Assembly (NCBI RefSeq): GCF_004745945.1
Contig: NZ_SRLE01000012.1
Coordinates: forward strand, 248,001-312,000
DNA: 64,000 nt
Reading direction: 5' to 3'
From: Mangrovimicrobium sediminis
GTDB taxonomy: Bacteria > Pseudomonadota > Gammaproteobacteria > Pseudomonadales > Halieaceae
The number at the start of each line of letters is the position of its first letter. The stretch's first letter is position 1. The position numbers and the translations under genes were made by a program. Below are positions 9,398-17,678 of this stretch, one piece after another. Below the pieces are notes generated by a model that saw nothing but the letters and a program-made list of their open reading frames with translations, did not search any database and was not told where the DNA came from.

Positions 9398-11047
9398 ATG
9401 TCGAATTCTGCTAGCGCAGCCTCAGGACGAGGTACCCAGGCCAACACGTCGCCCCTGGTTTGGCTCATGTTGTTGCTGATCTGTGCCGCGGCGGTCTGCT
9501 ATATCTTCTGGGACGGCCTGGTCGAGATGGAGTGGCGCTGGGCAAATATCGAGGAATACAGCCACGGGTACATGATTCCGTTCGTGGCATTCTTCCTGTT
9601 CTACCAGAAACTGCCCGCACTGATTCGCCTGAACTGGCGAGGCCGTTGGTTGGGGCCGCTACTGATGGCCGGCGCGATGCTGGGGTGGTTCCTCGGCGAT
9701 CTCAGTTCTATCTACATCATTGTCCATTACGCATTTCTGCTCGCGTTGGTCGCGCTGGGAATTAGCGTGTTTGGCGTGCGTGGTTTTCGCCTGACCTGGG
9801 CTTCATTTGCATACCTGATCTTCATGATCCCGCTACCCACCTTCCTCTACCGGGGTTTGTCGGAGCAACTGCAATTGATCTCTACCCAGATTGGCGTTGC
9901 TGTCATCCAGTTGTTCGATATCAGTGTCTATGTCACCGGTAACGTCATAGACCTGGGGGTCTATCAACTGCAGGTTGTGGAAGCCTGCAGTGGCCTGCGC
10001 TACCTCTTCCCCCTGATGAGCTTCGGCTTCCTAATAGCCTATGTCTACAACGGTCCGAACTGGCATAAATGGACCATCTTCCTGAGCACGGTGGTCATTA
10101 CTGTGCTCATGAACAGCTTCCGCATCGGCGTGATCGGTATCACGGTCGAGTACTGGGGCATCGAGATGGCGGAGGGTTTCCTGCATGATTTCGAGGGCTG
10201 GTTCGTGTTCATGGCCTGTCTCGGGGTTCTGTTCCTCTTGATCCTGGCCTTGAACTATGCGGGGGGCAGACGGGTATCCCCGCTGGACCTTATCGACCTT
10301 TCGTACCCCTCTCTCGCCGATATCAAGGCGGCCAGGCCTGGGTTTCGGCGTACCATGCCCGGTCTGGTGTTAACCATGCTGGTGCTGGCCATGGCTCTCC
10401 CTGCGAGTATCGCGATTTCAGACCGCGAAGAGTATGTGCCGGTGCGGGAGAGTTTTATCCGTTTTCCTCTGCTGCATGGCGACTGGGTTGGTGAGGAGAC
10501 TGCCCTCAGTCCGGGTGTCCTCAAAGCCCTGGATTACCCTGACTACATTCAGGCCAACTACCGGCGCCCCGGGGATCCGATCCCGGTTAATTTCTATGTT
10601 GCCTACTATGAGTCACAGCGTACCGGCTCCTCGATCCACTCGCCGCGCTCGTGCATCCCGGGCGGCGGTTGGAAGATTTCCAACCTGACTCAGCAGGACA
10701 TGGGGGACGCCCTGGGTTACTCTGGATTGCGCGTCAATCGACTTCTCATTTCCCAGGGCGACGAGTCCAACCTCGTGTACTACTGGTTCGCCCAGCGCGG
10801 GCGCGTCATCACCAATGAATACCTTGCAAAGTGGTATCTCTTCATGGATGGCCTGACCATGCAGCGTTCTGACGGCGCGCTGGTTCGCCTGGTGACACCT
10901 GTACTACCTGGCACGGATGTCGCATTAGCTGACGAGAGATTGCAGGCGTTTCTCCGGGAGTTCTACCCGATATTGCCGGAATTTCTCCCGGGCCAGGATA
11001 TCCAGGTCAAGGAGATCAGCAGGAGTCGTCAGAACAAGACCAGCTAG
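9398..11047 (+). CDS. xrtD: Exosortase fused to EpsI domain (XrtD type)
   Basis: The N-terminal half is an eight-helix exosortase (EpsH) domain with the cysteine-arginine-histidine catalytic set: Cys197 in VVEACSGLRYLFPL, Arg242 in LMNSFRIGVIG and His263 in FLHDFEGW. The C-terminal part from about residue 320 is an EpsI domain with one more membrane helix and the SPRSCIPGGGW motif (Cys419). Exosortases cleave and transfer secreted proteins that carry a C-terminal tripartite tail, in step with exopolysaccharide production. The fused layout and the EYSHGY motif fit the XrtD class, which is specific for VPLPA-type tails, better than XrtA, but I cannot run the models. AAGGGAGA just upstream supports ATG 9398. 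The next gene starts 2 bases after its stop. Confidence 0.8.
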   Translation: MSNSASAASGRGTQANTSPLVWLMLLLICAAAVCYIFWDGLVEMEWRWANIEEYSHGYMIPFVAFFLFYQKLPALIRLNWRGRWLGPLLMAGAMLGWFLGDLSSIYIIVHYAFLLALVALGISVFGVRGFRLTWASFAYLIFMIPLPTFLYRGLSEQLQLISTQIGVAVIQLFDISVYVTGNVIDLGVYQLQVVEACSGLRYLFPLMSFGFLIAYVYNGPNWHKWTIFLSTVVITVLMNSFRIGVIGITVEYWGIEMAEGFLHDFEGWFVFMACLGVLFLLILALNYAGGRRVSPLDLIDLSYPSLADIKAARPGFRRTMPGLVLTMLVLAMALPASIAISDREEYVPVRESFIRFPLLHGDWVGEETALSPGVLKALDYPDYIQANYRRPGDPIPVNFYVAYYESQRTGSSIHSPRSCIPGGGWKISNLTQQDMGDALGYSGLRVNRLLISQGDESNLVYYWFAQRGRVITNEYLAKWYLFMDGLTMQRSDGALVRLVTPVLPGTDVALADERLQAFLREFYPILPEFLPGQDIQVKEISRSRQNKTS

Positions 11048-11049
11048 TC

Positions 11050-12654
11050 ATGGAATACCTTTACAGCCTAACCATCGCCCTGTTCCTGACGATCGCCCTG
11101 ATCCCCCTGCTGATCAGGCTGTCGACTCGTCTCGGGCTGATCGATGACCCGTCGGCGGAGCGCAAGGTGCACGCGGTGGTCATGCCGCGCACCGGCGGGC
11201 TGGGGATCATCATCGGCGCCGCGCTGCCGCTGTTGTTCCTGCTGCCCTTCGAGGGCGAGGTAGGTTACCTGTTCATCGGTTGCGCGATTATTGTCGTGTT
11301 CGGCCTGCTCGACGACCGCCTCGAGCTCAGCTACAAGTGGAAGCTGTTCGGCCAGGCGCTGGCGGCGCTGGTGGTGATGGCCGGCGGAATCGCCGCGCAC
11401 AAGCTGCCATTTCTCGGCCTGGACAGCGCACCGCTCTGGTTGAGTTACCCGATCACATTCTTCTTCCTGGTCGGCGTGGTCAATGGTGTCAATTTTTCTG
11501 ACGGCCTGGACGGTCTCGCGGCCGGCACCTCGATCATGGCGTTGCTGCTCATCTTCCTGCTCGCCTTCCATGTCGACAACTACCAGGTGGCGATGATCTC
11601 GCTCACCGTGGTCGGTGGGGTGCTGGGTTTCCTGCGCTACAACACCTTTCCCGCCAACATCTTCATGGGCGACGCCGGCAGCCAGTTCCTCGGGTTTATC
11701 ATCGCCTGCCTCGCCCTCATGGTTACGCAGGACGAGATCGCGCCCTACAGCGCCTTCCTGCCGGTGCTGATCCTCGGCATCCCGATCATGGATATCATCC
11801 AGGTAGTGCCGGTGCGAGTACACAAGAAGCTGCCGCTGCCGGGGCCGGACAAGGAACACTTCCATCACCAGATAGGCAAGCTCGGCTTCACCCACACCGA
11901 GGTGGTGGGAATCATCTACATCCTGCAGACGATCCTCATGGCCGGCGCCTTCGTCTTTCGCTTCCATGTGGATTTTGTTGTCGCCGCCTTCTATGCCGTA
12001 TTCGTCTTTATGGTGCTGGGCGCCCTGTTACTGGGCAATTACCGGGACTTCTCCTTCCACCCGCCGGAAGACATACCCGGCCGCGAGCGGCGCAATAACT
12101 TCCTGCGCCGCTTCGACTGGTATTACCACAACTCCGGCCGCTACCTGGCGGTGTTGCTTGGCGTATTCCTGCTGGCGGCGGCGCATTACGCGGTGCCCGG
12201 CACCTCCCACCTGCGCATGGGTCTGAGCCTGCTGGGCGGGGTAATTGCCAGCGCGCTGCTCACGCGCTTCGCGCAGGCACAGACGATCTTCCGCTGTGTG
12301 CTGTACCTGGCCTGTGTGATGATGGCCTACCTGCTGCTGTCCGGTGAACTCGGGGAGACCGAGGTTTACGTCGTGGTGGGCAGTTCCGCCCTGCTGCTGG
12401 TCAGCCTGATGCTGGCCATTCGCATGACGCGCAAGTCGGACTTCCGCCTGACCACCCAGGACCTGCTGATCACCCTGGTCATCGTGCTGGTTCCCCTGCT
12501 GCCGATCGATTTGTTGCAACAGTACGCGCTCGGTCGGGTCATACTCCTGGTGGCGCTTTTGATGTATACCAGCGAGTTCATTTTGCATCGCGCCACCCGC
12601 ATGGTGGCCTTTACCAGCGGTTGTGCGATAGCGGCCTTGCTGGCACTGTTTTGA
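11050..12654 (+). CDS. Undecaprenyl-phosphate sugar-1-phosphate transferase, MraY/WecA family
   Basis: The 534-residue polytopic membrane protein carries the motifs of the polyprenyl-phosphate N-acetylhexosamine-1-phosphate transferase family: FGLLDDR with Asp88/Asp89, NFSDGLDGLA at about 148 to 157, NIFMGDAGSQFLG at about 213 to 225, and the cytoplasmic histidine motif HFHHQ at about 277 to 281. Such enzymes place the first sugar-1-phosphate on undecaprenyl phosphate to start a glycan. It is longer than WecA (about 370 residues), with an extra C-terminal membrane domain of roughly six helices from about residue 360. It starts directly after the exosortase gene and is followed by the TPR lipoprotein gene, so one operon is likely. 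It probably initiates synthesis of the polysaccharide linked to the exosortase system. Confidence 0.88.
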   Translation: MEYLYSLTIALFLTIALIPLLIRLSTRLGLIDDPSAERKVHAVVMPRTGGLGIIIGAALPLLFLLPFEGEVGYLFIGCAIIVVFGLLDDRLELSYKWKLFGQALAALVVMAGGIAAHKLPFLGLDSAPLWLSYPITFFFLVGVVNGVNFSDGLDGLAAGTSIMALLLIFLLAFHVDNYQVAMISLTVVGGVLGFLRYNTFPANIFMGDAGSQFLGFIIACLALMVTQDEIAPYSAFLPVLILGIPIMDIIQVVPVRVHKKLPLPGPDKEHFHHQIGKLGFTHTEVVGIIYILQTILMAGAFVFRFHVDFVVAAFYAVFVFMVLGALLLGNYRDFSFHPPEDIPGRERRNNFLRRFDWYYHNSGRYLAVLLGVFLLAAAHYAVPGTSHLRMGLSLLGGVIASALLTRFAQAQTIFRCVLYLACVMMAYLLLSGELGETEVYVVVGSSALLLVSLMLAIRMTRKSDFRLTTQDLLITLVIVLVPLLPIDLLQQYALGRVILLVALLMYTSEFILHRATRMVAFTSGCAIAALLALF

Positions 12655-12695
12655 ATCGACAATAAAAAGAACCTGGAGCTTACTCGGAGTTAATT

Positions 12696-15083
12696 ATGGT
12701 GCGTATCGGACAACGCGGAATCATTCTGGCCCTCAGCGCGACATTGCTGTTATCGGCATGTGGCGGCAGCGAGGAGCGCCAGGCGAAATACCTGGAGCGG
12801 TCGAAGGAACACTACGCCGCCGAGAACTACGACAAGGCGAAAATCGACGCCCGCAATGTACTGAAAATTAACCAGAACAACGCCGAGGCCCGCTACATGC
12901 TCGCCCTGGTGGCAGAGAAGCAGCAAAAGTGGCGCGAGATGGCCGGTGCCCTGAACGCGGTGTTGGAGGTGAATCCGAATCACGTCGACGCCAACATCAA
13001 AATGGCGCAACTCCTCGCGGGGGCCGGGGAACTGGACGACGCACAGGAGAATATCGACCGCGTCCAGCAACAGGAGCCGGATAACGCCGACGGACTGGCG
13101 GTGAGCGCCTTGATCGCCATGAAGCGCGGCGAGCGCGACGACGCCCTGGCCAGGGCCGAGAAGGCGCTGCAACAGGATCCGGCCAAGATTCTGGCGCTCT
13201 CGGTGATGGGCTCGCTGATCGGTACCTCCGACCCGGGCCGTGTGCTGGAATTTGTGGACCGCGGGCTGGCGAAAGAGCCCGATGACGTCGACCTCATGAA
13301 GCTGCGTATTGCTGCGCTGGAGCAGCTCGGGCGCAGCGAGGATGTGATCGGCGAACTTGAAAAACTGGTGGCGAGCCACCCCGGTGACGTCACCTACGTA
13401 CGTCAGTTGGCCGCCTATTACGTGAGCAAATTCCAGGCCGATGCGGCGGAAACCATGCTGCGAGAGCAGCTGGCGGCGCACCCCGACGACCCGGACTACA
13501 AACTGGTGATGGTCGAGTACCTGCGCCAGGTCGAGGGCGATGAGGCGGCCCGGGACGAACTGCAGAAAATGCTCGCCGCCGACCCGGCCAGCGTCGAGGT
13601 CCGCTTTTCGTTGGGCAAACTGCTTGAGCAACTGCGTCAGCTCGAGGATGCCGAGGCGGTGTACAAGGGAACCTTCGATCACGGCGAGGAGGGCGAGGCC
13701 TACCAGGCTGCCCGAGTCAGCCTGGCGGACATCAGCCTGGGGCGCGGCGAACTGGAAACGGCGCAACAGTGGGTCGACCAGGCGTTGGAGAGGGAAGCCG
13801 GGGATCCGGAGGCCCTGCTGGCGCAGGCGCGCATCAAGTTCGCGCGCCAGCAGTACGAGGACGCGATCCCTGACCTGCGTATGGTGCTGCGCTCCGCGCC
13901 GGATGACGCCCGCGCACTGCTGATGATCGCCGAGGCCCAGCGCCACACCGGTGCCGTGGACCTGGCCCTGGACAACTACCGCAAGGTGCTGGAACTGCGG
14001 CCGGACAACACCATCGCCCTGTACCAGAGCGCCAGCCTGATGTCCTCGCGCCAGGAATACGCCAAGGCTGCGGCCAATTTCGAGAAGCTGCTGGAGATCG
14101 AGCCAGAAAGCATCCAGGCGATCAACGAGCTCTCCGGCATCTATTCGCGCCTGCAGCGCTGGGACGACGCCGAGGCACTGATCCAGCGCCTGGCCGGCGA
14201 CGACAAGACCCAGCCGGTGGCAGACCTGTTATCCGCGGGCCTGGCACTGCGCCAGGACCAGCCGGAGGAGGCCCTCACCCTGGCCAAGGCCGCGCTGGAG
14301 GCCAACCCGCAACTGACCGGCGCGCTACCCATTATCAGCGGCAGCTACTACCGCCTTGGGCAGACCGACGAGGCGCTGGCCTGGTTCCAGGACTACCAGC
14401 AGGCGCACCCGGACGACAGCCAGGCGGCGACGATCCTCACCAACCTTTACATGCTCACGGGCGATGCCGACAAGGCGGAAGCGGGTTACCTGGCGATCAT
14501 CGAGACCTCGCCGGAGAAGATCGACCCGTACATCAACCTCGCCCGCCTGTACGTCGCCCGTGGCGATGCCGATGCGGCGGACGCGGTATTCAGGCGCGGC
14601 CTGGAGGCGAACCCCTCCAGCACCGTCCTGCACGTGGCGCTGGCCAACCGCTACACGGTGTCCGGTCGGGCGGATGACGCGCTCAAACTGCTCGAGGACA
14701 TCCACGCCCAGGCGCCGGAGGTACGCGTCGTCACCAACAACCTGGTGGCGATCCTGCTCGACTATTTCCCCACCGAGGAGAACCTGCGGCGGGCGCGCGA
14801 ACTCACCGCGGGATTCGAGAATTCCTCCTCTCCGGCGGAGCTCGACACCCGCGGCTGGCTACAGTACCGCCTGGGTAATATCCCGCAGGCGATCAGCCTG
14901 ATGCAGGCGGCGCGGCAGGCGGGTGGCGAAGGCCCTGAATACGCCTACCACCTGGGCATGGCCTATCACAGCAACGGGCAGATGGAACTGGCGAAGCAGG
15001 AACTGGGCAACGCGCTGGCCGACGAGGCTGCCCAGTTCCCCGGGCGCGAGGAGGCGCAGAAGGTCTACGACAGCCTGGAGTAA
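12696..15083 (+). CDS. TPR-repeat lipoprotein of the PEP-CTERM/exosortase system (PrsT-like)
   Basis: The 795-residue protein begins with a lipoprotein signal peptide ending in LLLSAC (lipobox, Cys22). It then consists almost entirely of tetratricopeptide repeats, recognisable from recurring patterns such as AxxxLexxPxxxxA and the spacing of small residues, about twenty in all. Length, lipobox and position directly downstream of an exosortase gene match PrsT, the TPR protein of exosortase/exopolysaccharide loci. It probably sits at the membrane in the periplasm and scaffolds polymer secretion or assembly; the exact role of PrsT is not known. A strong bidirectional terminator follows at 15153. 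Confidence 0.8.
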   Translation: MVRIGQRGIILALSATLLLSACGGSEERQAKYLERSKEHYAAENYDKAKIDARNVLKINQNNAEARYMLALVAEKQQKWREMAGALNAVLEVNPNHVDANIKMAQLLAGAGELDDAQENIDRVQQQEPDNADGLAVSALIAMKRGERDDALARAEKALQQDPAKILALSVMGSLIGTSDPGRVLEFVDRGLAKEPDDVDLMKLRIAALEQLGRSEDVIGELEKLVASHPGDVTYVRQLAAYYVSKFQADAAETMLREQLAAHPDDPDYKLVMVEYLRQVEGDEAARDELQKMLAADPASVEVRFSLGKLLEQLRQLEDAEAVYKGTFDHGEEGEAYQAARVSLADISLGRGELETAQQWVDQALEREAGDPEALLAQARIKFARQQYEDAIPDLRMVLRSAPDDARALLMIAEAQRHTGAVDLALDNYRKVLELRPDNTIALYQSASLMSSRQEYAKAAANFEKLLEIEPESIQAINELSGIYSRLQRWDDAEALIQRLAGDDKTQPVADLLSAGLALRQDQPEEALTLAKAALEANPQLTGALPIISGSYYRLGQTDEALAWFQDYQQAHPDDSQAATILTNLYMLTGDADKAEAGYLAIIETSPEKIDPYINLARLYVARGDADAADAVFRRGLEANPSSTVLHVALANRYTVSGRADDALKLLEDIHAQAPEVRVVTNNLVAILLDYFPTEENLRRARELTAGFENSSSPAELDTRGWLQYRLGNIPQAISLMQAARQAGGEGPEYAYHLGMAYHSNGQMELAKQELGNALADEAAQFPGREEAQKVYDSLE

Positions 15084-15152
15084 GACTCCAGGTATCCTGT
15101 CCTGCAACTGGTCTCCTTGTGTAGAGCTGTTTCAGGACGGATCACGGGCATA

Positions 15153-15184
15153 AAAAAAGGCGGATGGTGACATCCGCCTTTTTT
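15153..15184 (+). terminator. Bidirectional rho-independent terminator
   Basis: GGCGGATG (15159 to 15166), loop GTGA, and CATCCGCC (15171 to 15178) form a perfect 8-bp GC-rich stem extended by an A-tract before and a T-tract after. It can stop the plus-strand exosortase operon and the minus-strand tail-protein gene, which converge here. Confidence 0.9.
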
Positions 15185-15200
15185 ATTGGTTGCCGCAGGC

Positions 15201-15764
15201 TTACTTGCGCAGGCGGCGTCCGCCGAGGCCGAGCATGCCGGCAATCAGCAGGCCGAGGCCGGCCAGGGGCAGCGCCGGTACTGCTACCGCGTCGACCGGG
15301 CCGGGGGTCGGCGGCACCGGTGCGGCTGCTACGGACCAGTCCAGGGTGGTGGTCGCGGTGCCTGCCGTCGTGTCGATGGACACGGTGGTGAAGGAGTCCC
15401 AGGTGCCGGTCACGGAATCGTAGGCCTTCGGCGTACCCAGGGTCAGGAACGGGCATACGTCGAAGCCGCTGACAGGCGTACAGGTGGCGTCGGTGAAGGT
15501 TCCGCTCGCGGGGCCGGAGAAATCGAAGCTCGCAGACCCGCTGATTTCGACCACCGCGACGATCGGTGCGGTGACCGAGCGGGTCTCGGTGTAGCTGATG
15601 GTCAGCATGTCGCCGCTGAGGTTACCGGTACCGGAACCGACGGTGGTGGAGGTGCCTGCGCCTACCGTGCCGCCGCCGTAGGAGGCCGTGACCGCCTGGG
15701 CCATGGCCGTGGAACCGCCTGCCCCCAGGCTGATGGCAAGTGCCATGCTCGCTAATTTTTTCAT
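15201..15764 (-). CDS. Secreted protein with exosortase-type C-terminal sorting tail (VPLPA-like)
   Basis: The 187-residue protein has an N-terminal signal peptide (MKKLASMALAISLG..., cleavage after AMAQA). The body is rich in Gly, Ser and Thr with only two cysteines. The C-terminus has three parts: VPALP, then a hydrophobic helix (LAGLGLLIAGMLGLGG), then RRLRK. That layout is a PEP-CTERM-type sorting signal, and the VPALPLAGL start is closest to the VPLPA class handled by XrtD. It is encoded convergently to the exosortase operon, so it is the obvious local substrate. It is expected to be exported, processed by the exosortase and released or attached at the surface. The rest of the protein resembles nothing I recognise. 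AGAGAG upstream of ATG 15764 serves as ribosome binding site. Confidence 0.8.
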   Translation of the reverse strand: MKKLASMALAISLGAGGSTAMAQAVTASYGGGTVGAGTSTTVGSGTGNLSGDMLTISYTETRSVTAPIVAVVEISGSASFDFSGPASGTFTDATCTPVSGFDVCPFLTLGTPKAYDSVTGTWDSFTTVSIDTTAGTATTTLDWSVAAAPVPPTPGPVDAVAVPALPLAGLGLLIAGMLGLGGRRLRK

Positions 15765-16088
15765 ATCTGCTCTCTCGCAAGATCGGGTAGTCCGGCCGTC
15801 TTCCGCGCTGTGTGGGCAGTGGAAGACCCGTGACTTTCCGTCCCAGGCTCACGCCTGGTTTGGCTCATCCAGGTGTTATTTGCTTCATTCCCTGCGCCGC
15901 GTGTGCCGGAAACGGTGACCGCATTCCTCCACAGCACGGCAATAGGCCTGTCAGACAGGCCGAACTAGTCTATCAAGTTGGCTTTGGGTGGAAAGGAAAA
16001 ACTGCTGTCAGGATTTTTTACAGTCGCTGCGCGTGAAGCTATGGAAATAGGGGTTTGCCACTGCTGGCGGGGTCGCAGGGAAGGCGGG
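15765..16088. other. 324-base intergenic region upstream of the tail-protein gene
   Basis: No gene is seen. The stretch must carry the promoter and leader of the minus-strand sorting-tail protein and the end of the HD-GYP transcript. I looked for a sigma-54 promoter of the GG-N10-GC type, which precedes many exosortase substrates, and found no convincing match. Confidence 0.45.
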
Positions 16089-17321
16089 CTAGAAGCGATA
16101 GCGAGCGATATTGATACCGTGTGATTCGGGGGGCAGGCTGCGAGAGATAGAAACCGGCCGTTCGGGGTTCTGTTTCTGGCTCTCCTGCAGGTCGACGATG
16201 CGCGGTTTGGGGTATTCCCGTTTCTCGCGGTCCAGCACCAGCACAACCTTGGGCAGCAGGCGCCGGGTGCGGCTTTCGGCCACCACGACCCCGACTTCGC
16301 CGGTGGAGAGCTCGACAATGGTGCCCGGCGGGTAGATACCGATGGCCTGGATCAATGCCTCGACCATCTCCGCCTGGAAACGCTTGTCGCGCTCGGAGTA
16401 GAGCACGCGTACGGCATCCGCCGGTGCCTGGGCGTCGGCGTAGCTGCGCCGCGAGGTCATCGCGTCGTAGGTGTCCACCAGGCCGGCGATGCGGGCGAAG
16501 GGCGGAATGCTCTCGCCGGACAGGCCGCGCGGGTAGCCGCTGCCGTCGTGTCGCTCGTGGTGGAAACCGACCATGTCGATGACATCCTGGTTGATGATGC
16601 CGCTTTTCTTCACCAGGTGGACGCCGTGCGCCACGTGGTGGTGCATCTCGCGGGTTTCCTCGTCGGTCAGCGGGCGGTCCGCCTGCAGCAGGTCGGGGTC
16701 GACCAGCAGTTTGCCCACGTCCATGAGCATGGCGCCCATGGCCAGCGAACGCAGGTCGCGCTTGTGCAGGCCGATCTGCCGGCCCAGGGCCACTGCCCAG
16801 ATTGAGGTCGACAGGGAGTGCTGGTAGCTGTATTCGTCGTGCTGCTTGAGGCGCCCGAGCCACAGGCAGGCATCGGGGTTGCGGCTGATACTGGCGACGA
16901 TGGGGTCGCTGGCCTTGCGCAGGCGCAGGGTGTCCAGTTTGCCCTTCTCGGCGGCGGTGTCGAAGATGATGGTGATGTCTTCGAGCAGGTCGTCCAGGGC
17001 CTGGCTGGCGCGCGGGTGCTCGTCCTTCCAGGGCACCTGGTCGGCGTAGTTGGCCAGTTCCCGGCCGCGGAAGATTTCCTTCATGCTCTTGCGCGGGCGG
17101 CCATCCGAGGCCCGGCGTGCCAGGTTCTCGCTGATGTACACGCACTTGCGCACGTCGACCCAGACGTAGTCGCAGTAATCGCGCACGCGCTCAATATCCT
17201 CATCGCTGACGATGAGGAAGCCCTGGGTGAGGAAAGGGGTGCCCAGCCATGGCCTGTCCAGGCTGCTGACGAACATTCCCCGGGTGAGGTCCGTCGTCGG
17301 GACCTTCACAGTTTGGAGCAT
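16089..17321 (-). CDS. HD-GYP domain protein with DUF3391, altered HD motif
   Basis: The N-terminal 130 residues fit the DUF3391 domain that often precedes HD-GYP domains. The HD-GYP domain spans about residues 150 to 320 (numbering from ATG 17321). HHERHDGSGYP at 254 to 264 is the defining motif, and DTYDAMTSRRSY near 283 is also conserved. HD-GYP proteins hydrolyse cyclic di-GMP. Here the normal HD of HDxGK is replaced by Met200-Asp201 (LMDVGK), so one metal-binding histidine is missing and activity may be reduced or changed. A TTG at 17327 gives two more residues, but the GAGG site is correctly spaced for ATG 17321. The gene lies near the exosortase operon and could tie exopolysaccharide output to cyclic di-GMP. 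Confidence 0.88.
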   Translation of the reverse strand: MLQTVKVPTTDLTRGMFVSSLDRPWLGTPFLTQGFLIVSDEDIERVRDYCDYVWVDVRKCVYISENLARRASDGRPRKSMKEIFRGRELANYADQVPWKDEHPRASQALDDLLEDITIIFDTAAEKGKLDTLRLRKASDPIVASISRNPDACLWLGRLKQHDEYSYQHSLSTSIWAVALGRQIGLHKRDLRSLAMGAMLMDVGKLLVDPDLLQADRPLTDEETREMHHHVAHGVHLVKKSGIINQDVIDMVGFHHERHDGSGYPRGLSGESIPPFARIAGLVDTYDAMTSRRSYADAQAPADAVRVLYSERDKRFQAEMVEALIQAIGIYPPGTIVELSTGEVGVVVAESRTRRLLPKVVLVLDREKREYPKPRIVDLQESQKQNPERPVSISRSLPPESHGINIARYRF

Positions 17322-17678
17322 GGCCAACCTCAGTTCGAGTGGTGCCGCTGTTTTTTCTCTAGCCGAAATTACTCCTTTCTACTCCGCGTGTCTGAAAAAT
17401 CTCTACTTTTTTGCAATTCGCCACCCGCCTGGGTAGACGCCCCACGGTACTGCCGTAGTGGTCGCTAACTGTCGTCAAACTGGGGTAAACGTCTGCGATT
17501 ACTGTGGTTTGTCGGGCATCCGGTCCAGCGTGTTGTTGACGGCAAAGGGCGGGGTGCGGGGCCGTTGGAGCGGCGCTCGCCAGGCTCTCACGCACCGCCT
17601 GGCCTGGGTGCTGGCAGGCGGCGACGCGCAGTCCTGGCGTACTGCGGTCGATAGACCGCCTGCGGGGCCGCGTGCATA
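17322..17678. other. 357-base divergent promoter region
   Basis: The stretch lies between the divergent HD-GYP and gspA genes and holds no convincing reading frame. It is AT-richer near 17350 to 17410, where promoters for one or both genes would be expected. I could not assign a -35/-10 pair with confidence. Confidence 0.45.

Noticed and set aside
8785..9468. 227-codon minus-strand frame and a 136-codon plus-strand frame at 8870
   Set aside because: They overlap each other and the exosortase start, lack motifs, and have unusual composition.
12750..13946. Open frame of 398 codons on the minus strand
   Set aside because: Antisense of the TPR lipoprotein gene, repetitive and without a fold signature.
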